DNA from: Spirochaetae bacterium HGW-Spirochaetae-1
GTDB lineage: Bacteria; Spirochaetota; UBA4802; UBA5550
Reading direction: 5' to 3'
DNA: 64,000 nucleotides
Assembly (NCBI GenBank): GCA_002839375.1
Contig: PGXY01000005.1
Coordinates: 62,001 to 126,000 of the forward strand
The notes beneath the pieces were generated by a model that had not been told where the DNA came from, ran no database searches, and saw only the letters and a list, made by a program, of their open reading frames with translations. The position numbers and the translations under genes were made by a program. Positions 17,217 to 25,174 of the stretch are shown piece by piece. Position 1 is the first letter of the stretch; every line of letters begins with the position of its first letter.

Positions 17217-17783
17217 ATGGCCATATTTAAAAATAAATATTTTTCTTCGATCAGCATAATTGTGGTCATAACCTTTCTTTCATTATTATCTGGATGTATG
17301 TCTGCAATGCTTGAGTTGCAGTTCGGGCCTGTAGATGTCATCCTGAATAAAAATGTGGAACAGTCAAAATATAAAAGAATTGCTGTAGTACCCTATGATG
17401 TAAGCGGCTATGACGGAATGGGGAGAGATAAAGTCAGCGGACCAGCACTTGCAGATCGTTACACATTTGAACTGATGAGGGCCGGATTCGACGTAATAGA
17501 GCGGCAGAGACTTGAAAGTATATTGAAAGAACAGGAACTCAGCATGACAGGTCTTACTGATCCTAAAACCAGCCTTAAAATAGGCAAGATACTCGGTGTA
17601 CAGGGATTCGTATTTGGAAGTGTATCAGGGAAACCAAACGCTTTCAGCGTAATGACAAAACTAATTGATACAGAAACAGGCACGACTGTATGGTCCATAG
17701 TAATAACAAACAATATTGAAAAAAATGCCATAGGAAAACTCCGCAAAACTCTCGATAAATATTACGCACGTGGCGGGAAATAA
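17217..17783 (+). CDS. CsgG-like lipoprotein
   Basis: A 188-residue lipoprotein. The signal peptide ends in the lipobox LLSGC (Cys about residue 27). The mature part carries the core of the CsgG/LpoB-type fold: YKRIAVVPYDV, then RYTFELMRAGFDVIERQRLESILKEQELSMTGLTD, then LGVQGFVFGSVSG. In CsgG itself this fold builds the outer-membrane curli pore, but many short members are only periplasmic lipoproteins. No curli genes are nearby. A second relative lies at 57370-58182 and shares the RE/RQ-KEQE block. The gene has AGGAT before the ATG and a hairpin terminator after it. Confidence 0.75.
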   Translation: MAIFKNKYFSSISIIVVITFLSLLSGCMSAMLELQFGPVDVILNKNVEQSKYKRIAVVPYDVSGYDGMGRDKVSGPALADRYTFELMRAGFDVIERQRLESILKEQELSMTGLTDPKTSLKIGKILGVQGFVFGSVSGKPNAFSVMTKLIDTETGTTVWSIVITNNIEKNAIGKLRKTLDKYYARGGK

Positions 17784-17807
17784 ATCGTAAATTGCTGTTT
17801 GAATTAT

Positions 17808-17832
17808 CCCGTCATTAATTGGCGGGTTTTTT
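17808..17832 (+). terminator. Rho-independent terminator after CsgG-like gene
   Basis: CCCGTC and GGCGGG pair around an 8-base AT loop and are followed by six T. It lies 25 bases past the stop codon. Confidence 0.75.
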
Positions 17833-17919
17833 CTTTGATATGGCGCGGGGGCCAGGGACATCCTTAATGATCTTGACAATCCCTCCTGGTTCTTCAGTTA
17901 CTTGAACGAGGTTCTTTCT

Positions 17920-18498
17920 ATGGAAGCACAGGATAAAAAAAAGCGGATACTGGAAGCCACTCTGAAACTGATAACGGACAGGGGGTTTCACGGAACACCC
18001 GTATCAATGATCGCCGAAGAAGCGGGTGTGGGCGCAGGAACCATCTATCGCTATTTCAAGAACAAAGAAGCCATTATCAATGAATTGTACGATATTATCC
18101 AGAAGGACCTGCACGAGGCAACTGTTCGTGATGTCCCTGATGATATCAGCGTGAGGGATGAGTTTTATGTAAAATGGCGTCATATTCTGGAATATTTTCT
18201 CGATAATTCCGATGAAGCGAATTTCATCATACAATACTCCGCCTCTCCCTATATCAGCCGAACGGTAAAAGAGGAAAATGACCGGCGCAATGCCCATCTC
18301 CGGGCCCTGATAGACCGCGGGTTGAGGAACAAAGAAATACGTGAAGTCGATTATAACACCATCGCCATTTACATGTGGGGCACCATTAAGCAGATGCACC
18401 ATTTATATATAAACGATTCCATACAGATAACCGAAGAACTCATTGCGGATATTTATTCCGTATTCTGGGAAGGAATCCGGATGCACCAGGAAGGGTGA
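17920..18498 (+). CDS. TetR family transcriptional regulator
   Basis: A 192-residue TetR repressor. The N-terminal HTH is clear: KKRILEATLKLITDRGFHGTPVSMIAEEAGVGAGTIYRYFKNKEAIINELY. The C-terminal two-thirds is the variable helical ligand-binding and dimer domain. ATG at 17920 is chosen over a TTG six codons upstream because GAGG lies eight bases before it. It is convergent with the multi-pass membrane gene at 18569-19537, whose upstream region contains a perfect 20-base palindrome; this is the likely target. The ligand is unknown, but TetR regulators of this type often sense hydrophobic molecules. Confidence 0.9.
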   Translation: MEAQDKKKRILEATLKLITDRGFHGTPVSMIAEEAGVGAGTIYRYFKNKEAIINELYDIIQKDLHEATVRDVPDDISVRDEFYVKWRHILEYFLDNSDEANFIIQYSASPYISRTVKEENDRRNAHLRALIDRGLRNKEIREVDYNTIAIYMWGTIKQMHHLYINDSIQITEELIADIYSVFWEGIRMHQEG

Positions 18499-18518
18499 TG
18501 ATGGGGCGGATATCATCA

Positions 18519-18555
18519 CAACAGAATCCCGATCCTCAAGGCCGGGATTCTGTTG
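18519..18555. terminator. Perfect 13-bp hairpin between convergent genes
   Basis: CAACAGAATCCCG and CGGGATTCTGTTG pair exactly around an 11-base loop, 20 bases after the TetR stop and 14 bases after the membrane gene's stop on the other strand. It lacks a T tract on either side, so it may act as a bidirectional mRNA 3-prime end or work with Rho. Confidence 0.55.
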
Positions 18556-18568
18556 TATGAAAGGACTA

Positions 18569-19537
18569 TTACTTTGCCGCTTCAGCGGTTTTTAAGGCAG
18601 CATTGAAATTATCTTTCAGCGCTGCCTTATCAGTCAGCACATTTTTGTAGGCATCCAGATCAATGTATATATCCTGTTTAAGGGGATTGAGCCTGTATCG
18701 GACAATCCGGTATCCATGGTAGATAAACACGGCAACGTTTGCCGCCAGGGCAAGGCCGCTAACCAGCATCAGGGCCCGGGGATCATGAGACGATTTTACC
18801 GCGAACATGGATGTATCGACAAAGGCCGGGAAACACATGACAAACATCATCCATGTGGCGAGGGTCTGCGCCCGGTGCTGAAGCCATGCTCCCTTTCTGA
18901 TGAAGAAAGCGGGAATGGTGCATGAGATCAAAAGCGCTGCACCGGCATAGAATGCATGATCAGAGACACAGTTGTACACATAGGCGAAATTCCAGAGATC
19001 ATAGGCAATGATCCAGAACCAGAGCTGATCGGGCCAGAGCATGTCTCTTTTTTTGTCTTTGCTGATGGTGATTCCCATCCAGCCGGATATTGTCACTATA
19101 TTAAGGATTCCGGCGATGCCGTTCATGATGTTCCATGGCCCGCCGAGTATCACCACGCCGTCGACAAGACCGTTAAAACTGTAGCATTGAAAATCACGGA
19201 TCACCGCTTCCAGTATGTTGAGCGCCAGGATAAAAGCGGGAAACATGAGGAGATACTTGTTTTTGTCCAGGCCTTTGATGAATCGCAGGGCCATGAAGCC
19301 CAGGACTCCCGCCAGTGACGAATAAACCTTAGCCCAGTGAAACCATGTTCCCACACTTGAACCTTCACCGGCAGTCCTGGGCCATACGATAAAAGTGAGT
19401 ATTATGGGCAGTGCGACATACACCAGAAGGGATGTCCGTTTACTTGACCGCGTGATCTCATTGACGAGCATAAGACCGCCCAGAACTGCAAACCACATAA
19501 GGGCGGAATACCAGGGAATAGATTCGAAGAAAAACAT
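18569..19537 (-). CDS. Multi-pass membrane protein (DUF5692-like)
   Basis: A 322-residue inner-membrane protein with about nine hydrophobic helices through residue 275 and a hydrophilic C-terminal tail of about 45 residues. Conserved-looking polar spots within helices (GGPWNIMNGIAG, WFWIIAYDLWNFAYVYNCVSDHAFYAGAALL) are reminiscent of the DUF5692 family, which has no known function. AGGAGG lies seven bases before the ATG. The upstream palindrome at 19563-19582 and the convergent TetR gene suggest it is a TetR-controlled transporter or membrane enzyme. The family call is from memory of the pattern and is uncertain. Confidence 0.65.
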   Translation of the reverse strand: MFFFESIPWYSALMWFAVLGGLMLVNEITRSSKRTSLLVYVALPIILTFIVWPRTAGEGSSVGTWFHWAKVYSSLAGVLGFMALRFIKGLDKNKYLLMFPAFILALNILEAVIRDFQCYSFNGLVDGVVILGGPWNIMNGIAGILNIVTISGWMGITISKDKKRDMLWPDQLWFWIIAYDLWNFAYVYNCVSDHAFYAGAALLISCTIPAFFIRKGAWLQHRAQTLATWMMFVMCFPAFVDTSMFAVKSSHDPRALMLVSGLALAANVAVFIYHGYRIVRYRLNPLKQDIYIDLDAYKNVLTDKAALKDNFNAALKTAEAAK

Positions 19538-19562
19538 ATCGGGACCTCCTGTTAAAAAGGTG

Positions 19563-19582
19563 CGGAATGAACGTTCATTCCG
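19563..19582 (-). promoter_or_regulatory. Perfect 20-bp palindrome upstream of the membrane gene (TetR operator candidate)
   Basis: CGGAATGAACGTTCATTCCG is its own reverse complement and lies 26 bases upstream of the membrane gene's start codon. The central TGAACGTTCA is typical of TetR-family operators. TTGACA on the minus strand (19614-19619) lies upstream of it. Confidence 0.75.
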
Positions 19583-20024
19583 TATATATCCAAATGAAAA
19601 CTTCTTTTAGAAATGTCAATACAAAATGATAATAATTATTTATTTTTTAAGGAATTTTGTCGCCAAAAACTGTTTGAAGGGACAAGATTACTCTTATCAG
19701 AACCTGTTCTGGGCAAGCATGGCTTTTTACAATTTTTGCTCATATCAGGAATTATCAGCATATTAATTGCATATAAAACCTCCTAATAAAAAATCGAATA
19801 GCCCTCTTTGCAAGGATACAATTTTCTATTTTTGCTCCATTTTGTTGTTGACGTTATACGAATCTATATGATATTTGAGACAATCACTGTGAAATAATAT
19901 TTAACAACAAATACTATTCCTGAACCGAATGACCCTGGAAGGCTGCGTTTTACTGAAGGTATTATTACATATCCAAAATGATTCATTCCTGATACTCGTT
20001 ATTGATCTATCTGGGAGGTATAAT
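19583..20024. other. Intergenic stretch between divergent genes
   Basis: Holds upstream promoter sequence of the membrane gene, a dispersed repeat copy at 19661-19738 and AT-rich sequence before the lipoprotein gene. No gene is supported; a frame extending the lipoprotein upstream to 19929 would put its signal peptide 32 residues inside. Confidence 0.4.
19661..19738 (+). repeat. Dispersed intergenic repeat, full-length copy (copy 9)
   Basis: Begins CGCCAAAAAC, continues with a GACAAGATTA block, then CTTATCAGAACCTGTTCTGG and GCAAGCATGGC, and ends in TTTTTACAATTTTTG. It is the best copy for seeing both halves joined without insertion. Confidence 0.7.
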
Positions 20025-22463
20025 ATGCATTTTCTCAATCTATTAAGCGTATTTAAAAAAGCCCTGATTCTGACTGGAATACTGATTATTGCTCTTTCCT
20101 TTGCAGGATGCGGAAGCGGTAATTCTCCGGGAGATACACCAGATGATTTCAAGGGCTCTCTGGTTCTTAACATCTCACCCAACCTTGATCAACACAGAAC
20201 AATTGCACCTGATCTGGAAATGTCGGTTGCATCATATGTAATCACCGGCACCGGACCAAATTCAGACAATTTTTCAGTGTCAATAACAACCGGCTCAGCA
20301 ACATTGAATAGTCTTACTCCTGGTGCGTGGGCCATCAGCGTCAATGCCCTCAATTCCAGTGGTACCGTTATTGCAAGCGGAGACACAACTGTTACTATTG
20401 AAACTGATCAAACATCCAATGCCAGTATTACCGTAAGACCTATAGACGGGAATGGGACACTCACCCTGTCTCTCTCTTGGCCGCTAGACGCGGTAACAGA
20501 CCCTTCTATCACAGCAACACTCACTCCACAGGATGGAACAGCAACTGATATCACTTTTTCCATGGCAGACAATACAGCTTCTTATTCCAATTCAAGTCTA
20601 CCCGATGGCTATTATACTCTCATCGTGAACATCCTTGATGGTAGTGATACGGTGTGGACAATGGTCGAGGCAGTACGCATCATTACGGAACAGACTACAT
20701 CGGGCTCGTATAATCTGACCGCTGATGACTTTATTGTTGCACAGGGAACTCTCGATCTTCAAATTGACCAGGACCTTCAAAATCCCTTGATTATTTTTTT
20801 CTCCGGCAACTACTCCATCCTGGCCTTGGGCACAGAGATGACAGTAGAGGCTTTGGCATCAAACAGTGTTGACGGTTACCAATGGTACCTGAACGGCGCA
20901 GCAATCCCTGACGCGATACAAAGCAGCCTTACCATTGGGAACGGTCTCACTGCAGGCAAATACAGCCTTTCAGTTATTGCAGTGTGTGGCAGTACACTGA
21001 GTTCAAAATCTTTTTTGTTTACTGTAAGCGACATTTCCCTTAATCCCATACCGGAACACTATCCATACAGCCTCTATTTCAGCGATACTGACATGAGTGA
21101 AAATGAAGTCAGCGGCCATGCGGTAATGGTAAAGGCCCTCAATGAGGACGATATAACCGGCTATAGATTTTACTGGGGCTCTAGCGCCACGGAGAAGCTT
21201 TCCGGGCAACCGGCCGTTGCAACCTTTGCGGCTGATAATCAGGATAAAACCTATGAATTCCCCGAGAATACAGAAATTCCTGCAGGTGCATCATACCTAC
21301 TTGCCTATTCCTATAACAGCAATGGTGAATGCCTCAGCCCCGTTGTTTTCCCTGTAAAAGACAGAATACTGGAAAAGGTCGACAACATTGATTCAGGAGT
21401 TTTTTCCCAAACATTAGAACATGTTTGCATATATAACAATAAACTGTTTTTTTCCGCCTCTGACGGGAATCTTGGATCTGAACTCTGGTCATTCGATGAA
21501 ACAAATGGCCCTTCGCTAGTTTTTGATATTTATGCAGGATCAAGCTCCTCTCCTAATTATCTTACAGAATTCGGAGGTAAACTTTATTTTTCTGCCAATG
21601 ACGGCGTTGCAGGAAATGAGCTCTGGGTCTATGACGGGAATAACGATATTCACCGGGTAGCGGACATAAATGCCGGCACAGCAAACTCCGATCCAAAATA
21701 TTTGACTGTTCTGAATGATAGGCTTTACTTTTCGGCAACAGATAGTACAGTTGGAGAAGAGTTAAGGGCATATGACGGCTCCAGCGATCCTGTACTTGTA
21801 AGCGATATATACCCTGGAACTGGATGGTCCCGTCCAACTGATCTGATTGCATTTGACAACTCATTATATTTTGTGGCTAGTACTACTTCAGGTACAACAC
21901 TTTACTATTATAACCAATCATCAATACAGACAGTTTCATCACTGACGTATCCGGGGCCAAGGCTTTTAATAACACTCAATAATGTACTTTATTTTGATGG
22001 AGATTCCTTTTCTGGATATGAACTCCATTCCTTCAGACCTCCAAATACAGTTACACAGTTAACCGATATCTATGCAGGCTCCAATGATTCAAATATAAAA
22101 AATATAGCAGTTTTCCAGGACAACCTATATTTTTCAGCCAGGGATAGCAGCACAAATCAGGAACTCTGGGTTTATGAAGTAGGAACCGGGGCAAGGAATA
22201 TTGCCAATATCAACTCATCGGGAAACTCAGATCCAAGTTATTTAACAGTTTATGAAGGGAGATTATATTTTACTGCGAATGATGGAACACACGGTACTGA
22301 GCTATGGGCTTATGACGGAGTACATCCTCCAGAAATTGTTCATGATATTATCAATGTTAGCGGTGGCTCAAACCCGACAACACTGATCGTATATAATAAT
22401 AAACTTTATTTTAAAGCCGGTGACGGCACTGCCTATTCAATGTATACATACCGTGAAAAGTAA
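20025..22463 (+). CDS. Large lipoprotein with propeller-like ELW repeats
   Basis: An 812-residue lipoprotein. ATG at 20025 follows GGGAGG; the signal peptide ends in LSFAGC. Residues from about 30 to 430 look like several beta-sandwich (Ig-like) modules. From about residue 455 to the end, a repeat of about 45 residues recurs with the core LYFSAxDGxxGxELWxYDG. At least seven units are visible, several with degenerate cores, with spacers such as VADINAGTANSDPKYLT. This pattern (ELWVYDG repeats) is seen in surface proteins predicted to form beta-propellers. It is likely anchored in the outer membrane and exposed; the ligand is unknown. It is more AT-rich than the regulator genes upstream. Confidence 0.8.
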   Translation: MHFLNLLSVFKKALILTGILIIALSFAGCGSGNSPGDTPDDFKGSLVLNISPNLDQHRTIAPDLEMSVASYVITGTGPNSDNFSVSITTGSATLNSLTPGAWAISVNALNSSGTVIASGDTTVTIETDQTSNASITVRPIDGNGTLTLSLSWPLDAVTDPSITATLTPQDGTATDITFSMADNTASYSNSSLPDGYYTLIVNILDGSDTVWTMVEAVRIITEQTTSGSYNLTADDFIVAQGTLDLQIDQDLQNPLIIFFSGNYSILALGTEMTVEALASNSVDGYQWYLNGAAIPDAIQSSLTIGNGLTAGKYSLSVIAVCGSTLSSKSFLFTVSDISLNPIPEHYPYSLYFSDTDMSENEVSGHAVMVKALNEDDITGYRFYWGSSATEKLSGQPAVATFAADNQDKTYEFPENTEIPAGASYLLAYSYNSNGECLSPVVFPVKDRILEKVDNIDSGVFSQTLEHVCIYNNKLFFSASDGNLGSELWSFDETNGPSLVFDIYAGSSSSPNYLTEFGGKLYFSANDGVAGNELWVYDGNNDIHRVADINAGTANSDPKYLTVLNDRLYFSATDSTVGEELRAYDGSSDPVLVSDIYPGTGWSRPTDLIAFDNSLYFVASTTSGTTLYYYNQSSIQTVSSLTYPGPRLLITLNNVLYFDGDSFSGYELHSFRPPNTVTQLTDIYAGSNDSNIKNIAVFQDNLYFSARDSSTNQELWVYEVGTGARNIANINSSGNSDPSYLTVYEGRLYFTANDGTHGTELWAYDGVHPPEIVHDIINVSGGSNPTTLIVYNNKLYFKAGDGTAYSMYTYREK

Positions 22464-22809
22464 ACGCTGATAAACTACAACCAAGCAAAATATTTTTCAG
22501 CAGGTACTCCTGCCAGGACAATCACTCAGCCTGACTGCCCCGGTATACTCAGAGCATTTCCTCTCAGGATATTATTCTGTTCATCACCGTCCGGTATGGC
22601 CATTTTTATCGGCGATATATTCCGTTCCGCTTTTAGATATGCACTAATTTTCGTCGCCCTAAAGTGGTTGGGGGGACACAATTTCTCTCATCCGTACCTG
22701 TTCCGGGCGACCGAAAGGTTAATTAAAGGTCACTTTTTAGCCCTTGACCTTAATGCTTTATCCGGATATCGATAGCAGACTCATTTTAAATCATATATCG
22801 GGGGCGACA
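22464..22809. other. Intergenic stretch with a dispersed repeat
   Basis: Between two plus-strand lipoprotein genes. A 59-codon frame (22594 onward) overlaps the repeat and has no ribosome-binding site, so it is not called. A repeat copy lies at 22652-22720. Confidence 0.4.
22652..22720 (+). repeat. Dispersed intergenic repeat, variant form (copy 10)
   Basis: CGTCGCCCTAAAG, then CAATTTCTCTCATCC, ACCTGTTCCGGGCGACCGA and AGGTTA. It pairs with the variant copy at 14716-14802. Confidence 0.6.
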
Positions 22810-23397
22810 ATGAAGAAGTTACTGGCATTATCATTACTGGCTATCATATTCTCAGGCTGTGGAAGTTATCAATCCATTAAACATCTGAAGGCGGATAAAA
22901 TCGATACTGACGAGGGTTTTAACTCGATTCTTATACTGCACCTGACCATTATAGATAAATCAGGAAAGCTGCCTGACTGGGGGAATGTAAACCTCTGGGA
23001 AAGATATATTGGAAAGACTCAGGAAGAAAACAGGATGTCACAGTATATCATCGAACCGGAGTGGAAAAAAACAGAAGATGGACATCAATGTACGGAAACT
23101 ATCTACCTGCAGACCCGTGGCGGCGACCATAAAATTCTCTCCATAGCTTTTCAGAATTCATCGGAAATTTTGCCGTTCAAAACAAGGATTGACTATGCTG
23201 TTCCCGGTAATGCTATTGCATACCTGGGGAATTTAATTCTTACCGTAGAAAAGGATTATAAATATGGCTATGCGGTAAGTCATAATAAAAACGATAAAGA
23301 AGCAGTCCTGGGAGAATTCAGCAAAAAATTTCCCGGATTGTATGAAAAATTTGAAAAAAAATATATCCTGGTAGAATCAAGGAAAGTAGGGGATTAA
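22810..23397 (+). CDS. Lipoprotein of unknown function
   Basis: A 195-residue lipoprotein. The start at 22810 gives a compact signal peptide MKKLLALSLLAIIFSGC with the lipobox IFSGC; an in-frame ATG 66 bases upstream would hide it. The mature part is rich in Lys, Asp and aromatic residues with alternating strands and no motif I recognise. A weak G-rich site precedes the start. It has its own intergenic gap on each side. Confidence 0.7.
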   Translation: MKKLLALSLLAIIFSGCGSYQSIKHLKADKIDTDEGFNSILILHLTIIDKSGKLPDWGNVNLWERYIGKTQEENRMSQYIIEPEWKKTEDGHQCTETIYLQTRGGDHKILSIAFQNSSEILPFKTRIDYAVPGNAIAYLGNLILTVEKDYKYGYAVSHNKNDKEAVLGEFSKKFPGLYEKFEKKYILVESRKVGD

Positions 23398-23585
23398 ACA
23401 TGGTTATATCTCATCCCGCCATTAAACCATGCATGAACCTGAAAATATTTGTCATATGACAGAAGCGCCGGTCCATCACTGAAACGGCACAACCCGGCCG
23501 ATGATGGCGGTTCCGTCCCTTTCATGCCGAGGGGCAGAACCGCGCTTCGCCGGTACGCACGGCATCACACGACTGGTGTATCTGT

Positions 23586-24254
23586 TTAAAAATAAAAGGC
23601 CACACCCACCTGTCCCTTGTAGGAATAGAAGGAATAATAGTGGTCCGTATAGTCTTCCGTCAATACATGAAAACTGTCCCGGTCCTGGTATTCATAATTC
23701 CTGAAATTGAAGCCCAGACCGAAATCAGCGAATATGCCAAAAGATTCGCTCACCATATAACGCCCGCCGATAACGGCCAGGACAGTGGCATCAATGGTTT
23801 TCTTTATAACTTCAGAGCCTGAATCTTCCTCATTCTTGTAGCTTTTATATTTAAATTCGAATTTGGGGCCGGCATAGAGAAATACATTGCCTCCCGTGCT
23901 GAACTGGTAATAGGCACCCAGGCCTGCTCCCGTCTTCCAGACCTCCCTGTTGCTTTCAACGCCGTTATCATCATACTTTCTGTCCGTATACATCCCCATG
24001 AGTTCCGGCGCGATAAACAACTCCGGCATCACATATATATGCATCCCGACCCAAACTTCCATGGATTCCAACGGATTCCCTTCTGCGGCGAGAAGCTCCA
24101 CTCCCCGGAGACCGAAGGAAAGGCCAATCTCATCACCGGAAAAAGACACGTCCCTGTTCACCGTATTTTTTCTGTCCGCCTTCTTCGCGGCAAAAAGGGC
24201 TGAAGCCAGGAACAGCGTGCTTATGACACACATAATAGTTATTATTTTTTTCAT
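23586..24254 (-). CDS. Outer-membrane beta-barrel protein (paralogue A)
   Basis: A 222-residue protein with a signal peptide (residues 1-24, ending ALFAAK), then eight or so amphipathic strands with short turns. It ends in GQVGVAFYF, an aromatic C-terminal beta-signal for outer-membrane insertion. ATG at 24254 follows GGAGGAG; a TTG eight codons upstream is less likely. It closely resembles the next gene (24275-24931), including GAYYQFSTGGNVFLYAGPKFEF and ESFGIFADFGLGFNF, so the pair arose by tandem duplication. It is likely an OmpX/OmpA-like small barrel without enzymatic motifs. Confidence 0.8.
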   Translation of the reverse strand: MKKIITIMCVISTLFLASALFAAKKADRKNTVNRDVSFSGDEIGLSFGLRGVELLAAEGNPLESMEVWVGMHIYVMPELFIAPELMGMYTDRKYDDNGVESNREVWKTGAGLGAYYQFSTGGNVFLYAGPKFEFKYKSYKNEEDSGSEVIKKTIDATVLAVIGGRYMVSESFGIFADFGLGFNFRNYEYQDRDSFHVLTEDYTDHYYSFYSYKGQVGVAFYF

Positions 24255-24274
24255 TATATTCTCCTCCCGGTCCT

Positions 24275-24931
24275 TCAATTCACGTAAAATACCACGCCCA
24301 CCTGGGCCTGGTATACATAGATGGTTTTATATTGCGTACTTTCAGTACCGGGAGTCGAATCAAAATCCTCACTCCTATTATCGAGGAACATGAATCCCAG
24401 GCCCAGGTCTGCAAAAATACCAAAGTTCCGGGAAAACATGTACCGGCACCCGAAAAGACCCGACAGGCGCAGCTCATTGACAGTGTTCTTCTCATAATCA
24501 CTGGTAGAAAAATCTCTCCCATCTTCAAATGACGTAAAGATATAGGCCATTTCCGGTCCCGTATAACAGTAGAGGTTTTTATTCACGGTGAACTGATAAA
24601 AGACGCCCAGGATTCCTCCCAGGCGCCAGAAAGGCTTATCATAGTCCCCCCCGGCTGGCAGGTTATTAGAACGATTCATCGACGTGAAACTAAAAGTAAC
24701 GAGGGTCCGTATCATGAGGTAATCATCGATATTCATGGTAAGACCAAGCCATTGTTCACTGTAGGGCTCCACCAGGTCAAAATAATCGTTATAAAAATCA
24801 TTGTACCCGGAAACACCCATGGTGAGCCCGGCACGGAAGCCGGTAAAATAGGTGTCATCATCTGCAGCAAAGGCTGCCGATGACAGAAACAGCGCCAGCA
24901 GCAGCGCCGCGGGAAGCGTTATCTTTTTCAT
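24275..24931 (-). CDS. Outer-membrane beta-barrel protein (paralogue B)
   Basis: A 218-residue barrel protein with a signal peptide ending AAFAAD. GGAGG lies five bases before the ATG at 24931. It shares with the downstream gene the blocks GVFYQFTVNKNLYCYTGPEM, GCRYMFSRNFGIFADLGLGF and the end QVGVVFY. Two genes on one strand with a 20-base gap are probably one operon. No function beyond an outer-membrane location is indicated. Confidence 0.8.
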   Translation of the reverse strand: MKKITLPAALLLALFLSSAAFAADDDTYFTGFRAGLTMGVSGYNDFYNDYFDLVEPYSEQWLGLTMNIDDYLMIRTLVTFSFTSMNRSNNLPAGGDYDKPFWRLGGILGVFYQFTVNKNLYCYTGPEMAYIFTSFEDGRDFSTSDYEKNTVNELRLSGLFGCRYMFSRNFGIFADLGLGFMFLDNRSEDFDSTPGTESTQYKTIYVYQAQVGVVFYVN

Positions 24932-25174
24932 GTATTCCTCCATAGTAATATTTTTCATATTCCACGATCCTGAGGGTATAACTTGACGGCAAGGTGACAT
25001 AATATAGAGTTTATGCGGGTAAAGTCAATGGTTTTATCAAATGAAGAATATATCAGACTTGTTGCATTCCTTCATTGCAGCCCCGCTCCGGGGCTGCTCA
25101 TCGGGGATTCATGGCAGATAGGGTTTCTGATTATTATAATTTCCGCCCTGGTACTGCAGTTTTTCCGGGAAGAA

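Noticed and set aside
17217-17783. Curli (csg) locus
   Set aside because: Only CsgG-like lipoproteins are present here and at 57370-58182; no curlin subunit or CsgE/F-like gene is nearby.
22594-22776. A 59-codon plus-strand frame (MAIFIGDIF start)
   Set aside because: It runs through a dispersed repeat copy and has no ribosome-binding site.
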